Shown here piece after piece: positions 1 to 8,776 of a stretch of 64,000 bases of DNA; positions within the stretch are counted from its first letter, which is position 1, and each line of letters begins with the position of its first letter. The translations under genes and the position numbers were made by a program. The notes under the pieces are model-generated. The model saw only the letters and a program-made list of their open reading frames with translations. It was not told where the DNA came from and made no database searches. This DNA comes from JBPOFM01 sp051252455 (lineage in GTDB: Bacteria > Bacteroidota > Bacteroidia > Flavobacteriales > Flavobacteriaceae), in NCBI GenBank assembly GCA_051252455.1, contig JBPOFM010000002.1, positions 186,001-250,000 of the forward strand, written 5' to 3'.

Positions 1-1
1 T

Positions 2-793
2 AATTTCTATTTTTTAAAGCGAAATTTAATGTTTCGAATCGGACAAGGAATTGCCTATGCATCAAGTCCGTATGACAAAGAGGAAAATTACATCAACAAT
101 GCCTACGGCTCTGACTTATTGAGCACGACATATATCATGCTGAATTACAAAAAGGAAGATATTTTCAAAGGATTTGGACTTCAAGCTGGTATTTCCATTA
201 TTCATTATTCCAACGCCAATTTTAGAGCTCCCAATAGTTCCACCAATACATTTGCATTTAACATTGGTGCAAATTACCTGTTGGATTCAGATGAAAAACC
301 TGACTATATTACTTTGGAAGAAGAAAAGAAATTCACTGAAAACATAAAATACAATTTCGCATTTAGAAGTGGGCTGAACGAAAGTGACGTTATCGACACA
401 GGTCAATATCCGTTTTATATTGTGTCCGCTTATGCCGATAAACGAATCAATAGAAAAAGTGCAGTCCAAGTTGGGACAGATGTTTTCTTTTCCAAATTTC
501 TAAAGGAATTGATATATTTTTATTCCGTCGCCTTTCCTGAATTGGACGTCACAGGAGAGGAAGATTGGAAACGTGTCGGTGTTTTTGTGGGTCATGAATT
601 GTTCATCAATAAAATGTCGTTTGAAACACAATTGGGCTATTATGTGTATTATCCGTATGATTTTGAAGGACGGATTTACAATCGAATAGGGTTGAAGCGC
701 TATTTTGGAGATAAAATTTTTGGTGCAATAACCTTAAAGTCACACGGAGCGAAAGCAGAAGGTGTTGAATTTGGAATAGGAATGCGATTATGA
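2..793 (+). CDS. PagL-like lipid A deacylase / acyloxyacyl hydrolase, 5'-truncated
   Basis: The reading frame is open back to the first bases of the window, so the start codon lies upstream and only the 3' part is present; the ATG at 29 is internal. The protein alternates short aromatic and polar strands, as in an outer-membrane beta-barrel. The motif HYSNANF (His 59 and Ser 61 counted from the ATG at 29) resembles the His-x-Ser-Asn active-site segment of PagL lipid A 3-O-deacylases, which remove an acyl chain from lipid A at the cell surface. The chain ends GIGMRL, a typical barrel C-terminus. The gene overlaps the next one by 4 bp, suggesting co-transcription. The family call rests on this motif and fold pattern only; another small barrel enzyme is possible. 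Confidence 0.65.
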   Translation, partial: NFYFLKRNLMFRIGQGIAYASSPYDKEENYINNAYGSDLLSTTYIMLNYKKEDIFKGFGLQAGISIIHYSNANFRAPNSSTNTFAFNIGANYLLDSDEKPDYITLEEEKKFTENIKYNFAFRSGLNESDVIDTGQYPFYIVSAYADKRINRKSAVQVGTDVFFSKFLKELIYFYSVAFPELDVTGEEDWKRVGVFVGHELFINKMSFETQLGYYVYYPYDFEGRIYNRIGLKRYFGDKIFGAITLKSHGAKAEGVEFGIGMRL

Positions 794-1539
794 AAAAACT
801 TATTTACATACTTTTTATTTCTCTACTTTTTGCTTGCAATGGCGACAAAGTGCCAGATTGTTTCCAAAATTCTGGCGATATCATCCAACAAGAATTTGTT
901 GTATCTACATTTGATAAAATCACAATCTTTGAGCGAATCGAAATGATTCTAACTGACGCTTCTACCGAAAGCGTTATCGTGGAAACAGGTGAATATTTAA
1001 TGAACGATATTAAAGTGCATGTAGAAGATGGACGCTTGATTTTAAAAAACGAAAACGCCTGTAACCTCACTAGAGATTATGGCATTACAAAGATTTATGT
1101 CACCGCGCCTAATATTACTGAAATCAGGAATAGTTCAGGTTTGGCAATGCGAAGCAATGGAATTTTAAACTACCCAAGATTAACTTTAATTTCTGAAGAT
1201 TCTCAAGAAGAAGACGCTTTTCACACCGATGGCGATTTTAATTTGCAGGTCAATTGTGATTACCTATATGTAGCAACTAATAATCTTTCCAATGTCTTCG
1301 TTAGTGGTATAGTTGAAGATTTATTAGTCAGATTTTATTCTGGTGATGGTCGATTTGAAGGCGCAAATTTAATAGCACAGAACGTTGAAATTTTCCAGCG
1401 AAGCAGTAATGATATGATTTTGAATCCACAACAATCATTGATAGGAGAAATTCGAAGTACAGGCGATGTGATTTTGGTCAACGAACCAGCAATTATGGAT
1501 GTCCAACAATTTTACACAGGACAATTGCTCATAAATTGA
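790..1539 (+). CDS. Lipoprotein with head GIN domain (DUF2807-like)
   Basis: This 249-residue protein begins with a lipoprotein signal peptide whose lipobox ends LLFAC, so Cys 16 is probably lipidated. The rest is rich in short beta strands with repeated I/V-x-V patterns (for example TKIYVTAPNITEIRNSSG), matching the right-handed beta-helix of the Bacteroidota head GIN domain family, often mislabelled as autotransporter adhesin. Function is unknown; the family is cell-envelope associated. It overlaps the upstream deacylase-like gene by 4 bp and is convergent with gldA, with a 13-bp gap and no obvious terminator. Confidence 0.75.
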   Translation: MKKLIYILFISLLFACNGDKVPDCFQNSGDIIQQEFVVSTFDKITIFERIEMILTDASTESVIVETGEYLMNDIKVHVEDGRLILKNENACNLTRDYGITKIYVTAPNITEIRNSSGLAMRSNGILNYPRLTLISEDSQEEDAFHTDGDFNLQVNCDYLYVATNNLSNVFVSGIVEDLLVRFYSGDGRFEGANLIAQNVEIFQRSSNDMILNPQQSLIGEIRSTGDVILVNEPAIMDVQQFYTGQLLIN

Positions 1540-1552
1540 TTTTTATTATCAA

Positions 1553-2446
1553 CTAAACAGTCAATTCCCGAAACAGACTTTCCAAATTCATGTTCTTCTG
1601 ATTCAGTCGAAGAATCTTCAAACCGTTATCATGTGCAAAATCAAAAACCGTAGAACGCATATCTTCTTTGGTTGAAAACGTCAGCTCATAGATAAAATCA
1701 TGCGTATTTCTGACGGAAGAAACATGCTTCAGACGATTCAAAAGTACATCTTCCACACGATAATCAAATTCCACTTCAATGATTTGGGCTTGGTCTGCCT
1801 TTAAATCTTTTAACTTTTTATCAGCAACGATAACACCTTTATTGATGATTATCACTCGGTCGCACATCGCCTCAACTTCCTGCATAATATGAGTGGAAAG
1901 AAAAACCGTTTTTTCTTGACCGACGTTTTTGATTAAATTTCGGATATCGACCAATTGATTTGGGTCCAAGCCCGTTGTTGGTTCGTCCAAAATCAATACA
2001 TCAGGATTATGGAGCAAAGCATTCGCCAATCCAACACGTTGACGATATCCTTTAGAGAGTTGTCCAATTTTTTTATGGGATTCTGGCCTCAACCCAGTTA
2101 AATCAATGACTTCTTCAATTCTAGATTTCGAAATGTTATAAACACCAGCATTAAACGCTAAATATTCTCTCACATACATTTCCAAATATAAAGGGTTGTG
2201 TTCTGGCAAATAACCAACCAATTTCTGAACGTTCAATGCCTCGCTTTTCACGTCAAAATCATTCACTTTTGCCACACCTTGGGTTGATTCAATATAGGTG
2301 GTCAATATTTTCATCATGGTCGATTTTCCTGCGCCATTTGGCCCTAAAAAACCAACAATTTCCCCTTTATTGATTTTAAATGAAATGTTGTCCAAGGCTT
2401 TTTGTTCGCCATAAACTTTCGATAGATTTTCAACTTCAATGGACAT
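1553..2446 (-). CDS. gldA: Gliding-motility ABC transporter ATP-binding protein GldA
   Basis: The 297-residue protein is an ABC ATPase: Walker A GPNGAGKST at residues 35-43, a signature LSKGYRQRVG, Walker B VLILDEP and a switch His in STHIMQEV. Length and sequence match GldA of Flavobacterium, the ATPase of the GldA-GldF-GldG transporter required for gliding. GldF and GldG are not adjacent, which is usual in this family of bacteria. It faces away from the aromatic amino-acid operon, and the 277-bp gap between them holds that operon's attenuator. Confidence 0.9.
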   Translation of the reverse strand: MSIEVENLSKVYGEQKALDNISFKINKGEIVGFLGPNGAGKSTMMKILTTYIESTQGVAKVNDFDVKSEALNVQKLVGYLPEHNPLYLEMYVREYLAFNAGVYNISKSRIEEVIDLTGLRPESHKKIGQLSKGYRQRVGLANALLHNPDVLILDEPTTGLDPNQLVDIRNLIKNVGQEKTVFLSTHIMQEVEAMCDRVIIINKGVIVADKKLKDLKADQAQIIEVEFDYRVEDVLLNRLKHVSSVRNTHDFIYELTFSTKEDMRSTVFDFAHDNGLKILRLNQKNMNLESLFRELTV

Positions 2447-2534
2447 ATATCAGAATATTTATTCAAAAATAAACAATAATACCCATCTCAACGAAAAGCG
2501 AAATCGTTATAGTGTCAAAACATTGAAAAAAGAT

Positions 2535-2564
2535 TTTGTTTTATGGTTTTATTGGTTACTTTAG
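2535..2564 (+). promoter_or_regulatory. Candidate promoter of the aromatic operon leader
   Basis: TTTG at 2535-2538 is followed after 18 bp by TACTTTAG at 2557-2564, one mismatch from the Bacteroidota -7 element TAnnTTTG. Transcription would start near 2571, just before the leader peptide ATG at 2576. The match is imperfect and this is a proposal. Confidence 0.35.
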
Positions 2565-2575
2565 CTATTCAAATC

Positions 2576-2653
2576 ATGACAACAGCAACTTATACATATC
2601 AAAATTGGTTTTATTTCTTTTTTAGCAAAGGGAACGAGACGCTGTATGTATAA
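2576..2653 (+). CDS. Aromatic-rich leader peptide of the pheA operon (25 aa)
   Basis: A 25-codon ORF starts at ATG 2576 and stops at TAA 2651-2653. Nine of its 25 residues are aromatic. In the stretch YTYQNWFYFFF (residues 6-16, bases 2591-2623) eight of eleven residues are Phe, Tyr or Trp. An in-frame ATG at 2543 could give a longer form. The ORF lies 70 bp upstream of pheA and immediately before a terminator hairpin with a competing structure. This is the arrangement of a ribosome-stalling leader peptide as in trp or phe attenuation. The peptide itself probably has no other role. Confidence 0.82.
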   Translation: MTTATYTYQNWFYFFFSKGNETLYV

Positions 2654-2685
2654 TTTATGAAACATAAATTTTAATATAAGTCTCG
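2635..2685 (+). promoter_or_regulatory. Antiterminator of the aromatic operon attenuator
   Basis: CGAGAC at 2635-2640, inside the end of the leader ORF, is perfectly complementary to GTCTCG at 2680-2685, the left arm of the downstream terminator. Between them is a perfect 8-bp hairpin, AATTTATG (2652-2659) with CATAAATT (2663-2670) and an AAA loop. A ribosome stalled on the aromatic codons would leave CGAGAC free to pair and block the terminator. A ribosome reaching the stop codon would cover it. Pairing is read from sequence; the regulatory mode is inferred from known attenuators. Confidence 0.72.
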
Positions 2686-2709
2686 ATGAAAATCGGGACT
2701 TTTTTTTTT
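2679..2709 (+). terminator. Intrinsic terminator upstream of pheA (attenuator)
   Basis: AGTCTCGAT (2679-2687) pairs with ATCGGGACT (2692-2700), 9 bp with one G-U pair, around a GAAA loop, followed by nine T (2701-2709). A strong intrinsic terminator placed 15 bp before a start codon only makes sense as a conditional attenuator. Confidence 0.88.
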
Positions 2710-2723
2710 ACTAGAATAGAATT

Positions 2724-3551
2724 TTGATAAGATCAGTCGCCATACAAGGAATCATAGGATCATTTCATCACATTGTATCTCAAAACTATTTTGATGCATC
2801 TGTTGAAGTGGAAGAATGCTTATCGTTTGATAAAGTGGTGGACTGTTTGTTGCACAATAAAGTGGATGCCGCAGTTATGGCAATAGAAAATTCAATAGCA
2901 GGTTCTATCATACCAAATTATGCTTTGATAGACACGCATCACTTGCATATCATTGGCGAACATTACCTCGATATTCAGCATCATTTGATGGCTCTTCCAA
3001 ATCAAAAAATTGAAGATATTGAAGAGGTCTATTCGCATCCGATGGCCTTGTTACAGTGTAAAGAATTTTTTAAGAAGAATTCTCATATTAAACTTGTAGA
3101 AGATAAAGATACGGCAGAAGTAGCGCAACGAATTCAACAAAAACAATTGAAAAGGGTAGCTGCCATTGCAAGTAGATTGGCTTCCGAATTGTTCGATTTA
3201 GAGATTTTGTCAGAAAGCATCCAGACCATCAAGCATAATGAAACGCGCTTTGTCATTGTAAAAACCACCAATTCGGAAATATCAAAAAATGACATCAACA
3301 AAGCCTCTTTAAAATTCGAATTGGAGCACAAGCGAGGAAGTCTTGCGACAGTGTTGAACGTTTTGAGCGATTGCAAGTTGAATTTGACAAAAATCCAATC
3401 CATGCCAAAAATTGAAACACCTTGGAAGTATTCCTTTTTTGTGGATGTGACCTTTGAAGCGTATAAAGATTATGACAAAGCCAAGTCCATTATCCAACTA
3501 ATGGCACAAAATTTTAAAATTTTAGGCGAATATAAAAACGCACGATTATGA
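2724..3551 (+). CDS. pheA: Prephenate dehydratase
   Basis: The enzyme converts prephenate to phenylpyruvate in phenylalanine synthesis. The 275-residue protein starts at TTG 2724 (VAIQGIIGSFHH), which fits the family N-terminus; no suitable ATG exists nearby. The catalytic domain covers about residues 1-180, with the ESxxAG-like ENSIAGS segment near residue 58 and the NETRF motif (TRFVIV) near 173. The C-terminal ACT regulatory domain (from about 193, with KRGSLATVLNVLS) normally binds phenylalanine. It has no chorismate mutase domain; that activity is fused to DAHP synthase downstream. It is the first gene of a four-gene operon behind the attenuator and overlaps the aminotransferase gene by 4 bp. 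Confidence 0.92.
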   Translation: MIRSVAIQGIIGSFHHIVSQNYFDASVEVEECLSFDKVVDCLLHNKVDAAVMAIENSIAGSIIPNYALIDTHHLHIIGEHYLDIQHHLMALPNQKIEDIEEVYSHPMALLQCKEFFKKNSHIKLVEDKDTAEVAQRIQQKQLKRVAAIASRLASELFDLEILSESIQTIKHNETRFVIVKTTNSEISKNDINKASLKFELEHKRGSLATVLNVLSDCKLNLTKIQSMPKIETPWKYSFFVDVTFEAYKDYDKAKSIIQLMAQNFKILGEYKNARL

Positions 3552-4693
3552 TTCAACCAGCCAAACGATTAGATAACGTTGAAGAATACTATTTTTCGAA
3601 GAAATTGAAAGAAGTAAGCATCTTAAAAGCACATGGCAAACCAATTATCAATTTTGGAATTGGAAGTCCTGATTTGTTGCCTGCAAAAAAGGTCATTGAT
3701 GTGCTTAAAGATAGTTTAGATGATGAAGGCGCTAACAAATATCAAAGTTATGTTGGTCTGCCAGAGTTAAGAGAGGCAATGATGAAATTCTATAAGGAAC
3801 ATTTTGGAGTCTCATTGAGTGCCTTGCGAGAAATACTACCGCTCATGGGTAGCAAAGAGGGCATTATGCACATTTCGATGGCATTTCTAAACGAAGGCGA
3901 TGAGGTGTTAATTCCAAATCCCGGCTACCCAACCTATGCTTCAGTCGCTAAACTCTTAAACGTAAAGCCAAGATATTACGATTTGATTGAAAGAAATGGC
4001 TATGAACCCAATTTATTGGCTTTAGAAAAACTGAATCTTGATAAGGTGAAATTAATGTGGATTAACTATCCGCACATGCCGACTGGAGCAAAGGCATCCA
4101 ATAAGATGTTTGAAAATATAATCACCTTTGCCAAACGAAATAACATTTTGGTTGTGAATGACAACCCATACAGTTTTGTATTGAACGATTTTCCGAGAAG
4201 TATACTTAAATATCCAGGTTCAAAAGATGTGTGCCTCGAATTGAATTCATTGAGTAAAACTTTTAATATGGCGGGATGGAGAGTCGGCATGGTTGCTGGG
4301 AAATCCGAATTTATAGATGCCATTTTAAAAGTAAAAAGTAACATGGATTCCGGAATGTTCTATGGCATTCAAAAAGGTGCAATAGAGGCACTCAACCTTT
4401 CTAAAATTTGGTACACTGGCTTAAATGACGTTTATGAAACGCGTCGAGAGTTGGCCTGGAAACTGGCAGATGCGCTTGGATGTACTTATCATAAAGACAC
4501 TGCAGGAATGTTCGTTTGGGCAAAACTCCCGAAAAACACAGATGCTGAAACCTTTGTCGACACATTATTAAAGAACAAATCAATATTTGTCGCACCAGGA
4601 ACAGTTTTTGGTTCAAAAGGAAAAGGGTATATACGCTTTTCACTTTGTGCTACTATTGAAGATTTTGAAGATGCGATTAATAGATTGAAATAG
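3548..4693 (+). CDS. PLP-dependent aminotransferase (class I/II) of aromatic operon
   Basis: This 381-residue fold-type I aminotransferase has a PLP-binding lysine in SLSKTFNMAGWRVG (around residue 236), the Asn-Pro-type segment NPGYPTY and a C-terminal Arg region (GYIRFSL). Its place between pheA and tyrA suggests that it transaminates phenylpyruvate and 4-hydroxyphenylpyruvate to Phe and Tyr. Related proteins include aspartate and LL-diaminopimelate aminotransferases, so specificity is inferred from context. It overlaps pheA by 4 bp, so translation is probably coupled. Confidence 0.85.
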   Translation: MIQPAKRLDNVEEYYFSKKLKEVSILKAHGKPIINFGIGSPDLLPAKKVIDVLKDSLDDEGANKYQSYVGLPELREAMMKFYKEHFGVSLSALREILPLMGSKEGIMHISMAFLNEGDEVLIPNPGYPTYASVAKLLNVKPRYYDLIERNGYEPNLLALEKLNLDKVKLMWINYPHMPTGAKASNKMFENIITFAKRNNILVVNDNPYSFVLNDFPRSILKYPGSKDVCLELNSLSKTFNMAGWRVGMVAGKSEFIDAILKVKSNMDSGMFYGIQKGAIEALNLSKIWYTGLNDVYETRRELAWKLADALGCTYHKDTAGMFVWAKLPKNTDAETFVDTLLKNKSIFVAPGTVFGSKGKGYIRFSLCATIEDFEDAINRLK

Positions 4694-4754
4694 ACACAGT
4701 TTGAATCAAACGATGGTAAAAAGAAGTCTTTATAATTAAGACCAAATAAAAAAA

Positions 4755-5606
4755 ATGAAAGACATATACATCATAGGAGTTGGATTGATTGGCGGAAGTT
4801 TTGCGCTTGACATCAAACAAATTTACGCGGATACCAAAATTTATGGAATCGACCATAATGATTCCCATTTGGATGATGCTATCGCTTTAAATTTGATTGA
4901 TGCGAAAGCAAGTTATGGGGATTTGCAAAACGCCGAATTGGTCATTCTCTCAATTCCCGTGGATGCTGCGATTGTAGAATTGCCAAAGATTTTGGATGCA
5001 ATTTCAGATGACACATTGATTATAGATGTTGGCTCAACAAAATTTCCGGTGTGCAAAGCGATTGAAAATCATCCAAGACGGCGCAATTTTTTGGCAACCC
5101 ATCCCATTGCAGGTACGGAATTCTCTGGGCCAAAGGCTGCCATACATCAACTTTATAAAAATAAGACAAACATCATTTGTGAGGTCGAAAAAACGGCTTT
5201 CAAACTTCAGGAAAAAGCTTTAAAGTTGTTTGTTGACATTGGAATGCGCATTCGATATATGAATCCTGAAGCACACGACAAACACATCGCTTACATGTCG
5301 CATCTATCACACATCAGTTCATTTATGTTGGGTAAAACAGTTATTGAAAAGGAAAAAAACGAACGCGATATTTTTGACATGGCAGGTAGCGGATTTGCGA
5401 GCACAGTAAGATTGGCAAAAAGTTCACCAGCCATGTGGACGCCAATTTTTAAACAGAATAAAGAAAATGTCATCGAAACCTTGGAAGAATACATTCAAAA
5501 TTTGACACATTTTAAGGATATGATGAGAAACGATGACTTTGAAAATATCTTTAATGAGATGCAAAGCACTAATCATATTAAAGATATTTTAAACGGAATT
5601 AAATAA
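4755..5606 (+). CDS. tyrA: Prephenate dehydrogenase
   Basis: The enzyme oxidatively decarboxylates prephenate to 4-hydroxyphenylpyruvate for tyrosine synthesis. The 283-residue protein opens with the Rossmann motif GVGLIGGS (residues 8-15). It carries the family segment DVGSTK near residue 96, the active-site HPIAGTEFSGP near 116 and HDKHIAYMSHLSH around 174-186. It lacks a fused chorismate mutase or ACT domain, so inhibition by Tyr would need other contacts. It sits 61 bp after the aminotransferase and 20 bp before the DAHP synthase gene, third in the operon. Confidence 0.92.
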   Translation: MKDIYIIGVGLIGGSFALDIKQIYADTKIYGIDHNDSHLDDAIALNLIDAKASYGDLQNAELVILSIPVDAAIVELPKILDAISDDTLIIDVGSTKFPVCKAIENHPRRRNFLATHPIAGTEFSGPKAAIHQLYKNKTNIICEVEKTAFKLQEKALKLFVDIGMRIRYMNPEAHDKHIAYMSHLSHISSFMLGKTVIEKEKNERDIFDMAGSGFASTVRLAKSSPAMWTPIFKQNKENVIETLEEYIQNLTHFKDMMRNDDFENIFNEMQSTNHIKDILNGIK

Positions 5607-5626
5607 TTGAAATTTTTGCAATAGTT

Positions 5627-6709
5627 ATGGAAAATAAGAAAGAATTAAGAGGTTGGTTAGACAAATTTGGATTGGACCATCCATTGGTGATTGCAGGACC
5701 ATGTAGCGCCGAAACAGAAGCTCAAGTATTGAAGATTGCACATCAGTTGAAAGATAGCGATGCTACAGTGTTGAGAGCAGGGATTTGGAAACCTCGCACA
5801 CGTCCTGGAAATTTTGAAGGTGTTGGAGCTTTAGGTTTAAAATGGCTTCAAAAGGCAAAAGAAGAAACAGGAATGTTGACCACAACCGAAGTCGCGAACG
5901 CAAATCATGTCGATTTAGCATTACAGCATGATATAGATATACTGTGGATTGGAGCACGAACAACCGTTAGTCCTTTTATTGTTCAAGAGATTGCTGATGC
6001 GTTGAAAGGGACAGACAAAACCGTATTGATCAAAAATCCTGTAAATCCAGATTTGTCTTTATGGTTGGGAGCTGTCGAGCGTTTTTATACGGCTGATGTG
6101 AAGAATTTGGGAGTAATCCACAGAGGTTTTTCAACCTATGAAAAAACACGATACAGAAATAATCCAGAGTGGCAGATTGCCATTGACCTTCAAAACCGTT
6201 TCCCGGATTTACCGTTGATTTTAGATCCTTCACATATTGCGGGAAGACGTGATATCTTGTTTGAATTGTGCCAAACGGCTTTGGATTTAAACTATGATGG
6301 ATTGATGGTAGAAACTCATCACGACCCAGATAAGGCGTGGAGTGATGCCGCACAACAGATTACGCCAGATACCTTGATTCAATACACAAAAGATTTGCGT
6401 ATCAGAAAAACGATGGATGATGCCGCAGAATTCAAGAATAAATTGGGAACCATGCGAACACAAATCGATGTCATCGACCATCAATTGATTGAGATTATGG
6501 GTAAACGTATGAAGGTAGCAGACGAGATTGGAGCTCTGAAAAAATCGAAGAATGTCGCTGTGTTACAAACCAAGCGTTGGAATGAAATATTAGGAAAAAT
6601 GATTCTTCAAGGTGAAGAAAAAAACCTAAGTGAAGAGTTTATTTTACGAGTTTTTAAAGCGATTCATCAAGAGTCGATTAATCATCAGGAAAAGGTGATT
6701 AATGGATAA
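5627..6709 (+). CDS. Bifunctional DAHP synthase / chorismate mutase
   Basis: The N-terminal domain (about 1-260) is a type I 3-deoxy-7-phosphoheptulonate synthase of the AroG/KDOPS-like subfamily: AGPCSAET near residue 24, a KPRTRPG-type substrate loop, LILDPSHIAGRR near 200 and a metal-ligand MVETHHDPD near 228. The C-terminal domain (about 268-360) is an AroQ chorismate mutase (RTQIDVIDHQLIEIMGKRM). It therefore starts the shikimate pathway and also makes prephenate, the substrate of the upstream pheA and tyrA products. The fused mutase domain is known in relatives to mediate feedback control by prephenate or chorismate. It is the last gene of the operon. Confidence 0.92.
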   Translation: MENKKELRGWLDKFGLDHPLVIAGPCSAETEAQVLKIAHQLKDSDATVLRAGIWKPRTRPGNFEGVGALGLKWLQKAKEETGMLTTTEVANANHVDLALQHDIDILWIGARTTVSPFIVQEIADALKGTDKTVLIKNPVNPDLSLWLGAVERFYTADVKNLGVIHRGFSTYEKTRYRNNPEWQIAIDLQNRFPDLPLILDPSHIAGRRDILFELCQTALDLNYDGLMVETHHDPDKAWSDAAQQITPDTLIQYTKDLRIRKTMDDAAEFKNKLGTMRTQIDVIDHQLIEIMGKRMKVADEIGALKKSKNVAVLQTKRWNEILGKMILQGEEKNLSEEFILRVFKAIHQESINHQEKVING

Positions 6710-6734
6710 ATGATTAGAGTTAAATTCAATAGAT

Positions 6735-6780
6735 TTGAGAAAGTAACAATCAGTTGGTGGTTTCTCAACTCCTTTTTTTT
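6735..6780 (+). terminator. Terminator of the aromatic operon
   Basis: TTGAGAAA (6735-6742) pairs with TTTCTCAA (6761-6768), 8 perfect bp with a large loop, followed by CTCC and eight T. Confidence 0.8.
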
Positions 6781-7038
6781 AACTAAACGAAACTCAATTT
6801 ATTTACTAGGAAATATCTCATAAATTTTCGAGCGGAATGATGACGGGTAGTTTGAAGATGCATTCAGCGAAATCTCAAATATTAATTTCCTTCGCAAAGA
6901 TTATAAGCATTTGTCTTTAAATCTTCTGAATCAAGCATATGTCTTAAATTTTTTGTTTGATAAAGTAGTGTCTACCTGTATAAAAAGTTTATTTTAGCTA
7001 AATCGAATTTTCGTACAACTTCTCAACCTTTCTATATT
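6781..7038 (+). other. Gene-free spacer before the 549-aa secreted protein
   Basis: This AT-rich stretch contains no convincing ORF, repeat or hairpin. TTTG doublets at 6952-6959 with an AT-rich TATAAAAAG near 6979 could be a degenerate promoter for the gene at 7039, but no clear TAnnTTTG is present. Confidence 0.5.
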
Positions 7039-8688
7039 ATGATCAAAAAAATTCCGCTTATTTTGTTAATGCTAATGGCTTTAACAACAACTTTTGCCCA
7101 AAGTAAATTAGGTCCAATTTCCATAGCGCATGGCGAGGAAATTGAAGCAGACAAAGAGAAAATTGCTCGTATAGCTGGTGAAGCGAATGGCAAAATCTAT
7201 ACCTTGGCCACCAAAGGTAAAAATTTCTATATCAAAGTTTTTGATTCCTCAACGATGGGTCTAATCTCCGTGAGCGAGATAGAAATGGACGACTTCATGG
7301 ATAAAGAACCAGAATTTGAAGATATTTCCGTGATCAACAACAAGGTTTATATTTTTGGAAGTGTTTACGATAAAAAAAATAAGGTAGCAAATCTTCTTGC
7401 GGTCGAAATAGCTCCCGATGGCAAACTGACAAAGAATGGAACAAGTCTCTTTACCACGGAAGTGACAAAAAATCGTGAGCGTGGTGCTTTTTATTTTAAG
7501 GATTCACCTGCAGGAGACATGCTCTTAGTAATGCATGCGTCTCTTTTTGATAAGGAAGAAGTCATTCAATATGAAATAAAATTACTTGATGAGAATTTGG
7601 ATATTGTCATGTCCAATTTGGAAACCGTGCCGTTTAATGACAGAAGTGATTTGGAATTTACCATCGCTGATCTCTCCGTTAACTACGATGACGATGTGTT
7701 TTTGGTGATCAATGAAAGTTATAGAGATAGAAAGTCAAAAACCAATTTTGAGAAATTCGAGCTGCACAGCTTTAAAAAAGCCAGTGACTATAAAAAGGAA
7801 GTTACTAAAATTGATTTTACAAATAAAGAAATCATCAATTGTCAAATGATGACCAATAAGGATAACAAAGTGCAACTGGTTGGATTTTATTCAAGTGTGA
7901 GAGACAATGGTAAGGCAAACAAAGAGCTTAAAGGTGTATACACCGCTACCATTGATGGCGCTACAAATGCAATCGATCATCTTACATTTAACGAATTTGA
8001 TTATGACACAAAAGTTAAATTGTTGGGTGAAAGAAGAGCTAAAAAAGGAAAAGACGTAAAACCGTTATACGTGCCTCACAGTTTAATAGAAAGGGAAGAT
8101 GGCGGGTTAATATTTATGTCCGAATACCATATGGTCATTGTCGGTCAAACACAAGGTATCGGTCCTTTGGGAATGACTCCATACACTTACATCAACAATG
8201 AGATCATTGTCACATCTATCAACCCAAACGGGTCTATCGATTGGACAAATGTCATTGCCAAAGATCAAAAAGCTAGTTTTACTGGTTTGTCTATATTATT
8301 GTTTGGTGGCGGCTCCAATGGTGCATTGACCGTTACGGTTGGTTTTCAAATACCCATAGCCATGATGGGTAAAGGCCCAGAATATTTGGGAGCAATACCG
8401 ATTTATGAAAATGGCAAACTCTCTGTTGTTTTTAATGATAACGAAAAGAACATAGGTATTACAAATATTGAAGAAATAAGAACCTTGGGCAATTATAACA
8501 AGGCAAGGCCAACAGCATTTGTTTTTGACAACGACAATGGAATGATAACAAGGATTGATCCAGAAGAATACACAGATGGTCAATTAGTGTTAAGACCAGG
8601 TGTGTTTTTCAGAAAGGCACCTAATGAATATATTATATATTCTTCAAGAAAATCGGAAGATAGGTTGGGCAAAATGACTATCAATTAA
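7039..8688 (+). CDS. Secreted hypothetical protein, 549 aa
   Basis: An N-terminal signal peptide ends LTTTFAQ, so the protein is exported to the periplasm or outer membrane. The mature part is rich in beta strands with repeated hydrophobic-aspartate patterns (for example YIKVFDSSTMGLI and KVYIFGSVYDK), which could form a beta-propeller. No catalytic motif is recognised and no named family can be assigned. It is monocistronic, followed by a terminator at 8715-8739. Confidence 0.7.
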   Translation: MIKKIPLILLMLMALTTTFAQSKLGPISIAHGEEIEADKEKIARIAGEANGKIYTLATKGKNFYIKVFDSSTMGLISVSEIEMDDFMDKEPEFEDISVINNKVYIFGSVYDKKNKVANLLAVEIAPDGKLTKNGTSLFTTEVTKNRERGAFYFKDSPAGDMLLVMHASLFDKEEVIQYEIKLLDENLDIVMSNLETVPFNDRSDLEFTIADLSVNYDDDVFLVINESYRDRKSKTNFEKFELHSFKKASDYKKEVTKIDFTNKEIINCQMMTNKDNKVQLVGFYSSVRDNGKANKELKGVYTATIDGATNAIDHLTFNEFDYDTKVKLLGERRAKKGKDVKPLYVPHSLIEREDGGLIFMSEYHMVIVGQTQGIGPLGMTPYTYINNEIIVTSINPNGSIDWTNVIAKDQKASFTGLSILLFGGGSNGALTVTVGFQIPIAMMGKGPEYLGAIPIYENGKLSVVFNDNEKNIGITNIEEIRTLGNYNKARPTAFVFDNDNGMITRIDPEEYTDGQLVLRPGVFFRKAPNEYIIYSSRKSEDRLGKMTIN

Positions 8689-8714
8689 TTTAAAGAAAAC
8701 GATTTGTTTATAGA

Positions 8715-8739
8715 AGACTGTCAATGGCAGTCTTTTTTT
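8715..8739 (+). terminator. Terminator after the secreted protein gene
   Basis: AGACTG (8715-8720) pairs with CAGTCT (8728-8733), followed by seven T. It overlaps the most upstream possible rsgA start, supporting the start at 8777. Confidence 0.78.
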
Positions 8740-8776
8740 GTTGTATGAGAACCCAAGAATTTACATCTTTGTGTTA

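Noticed and set aside
6710..7038. Possible second attenuator or small gene in the 329-bp gap
   Set aside because: Only a conventional terminator is visible; no aromatic-rich or other leader ORF with competing structures.
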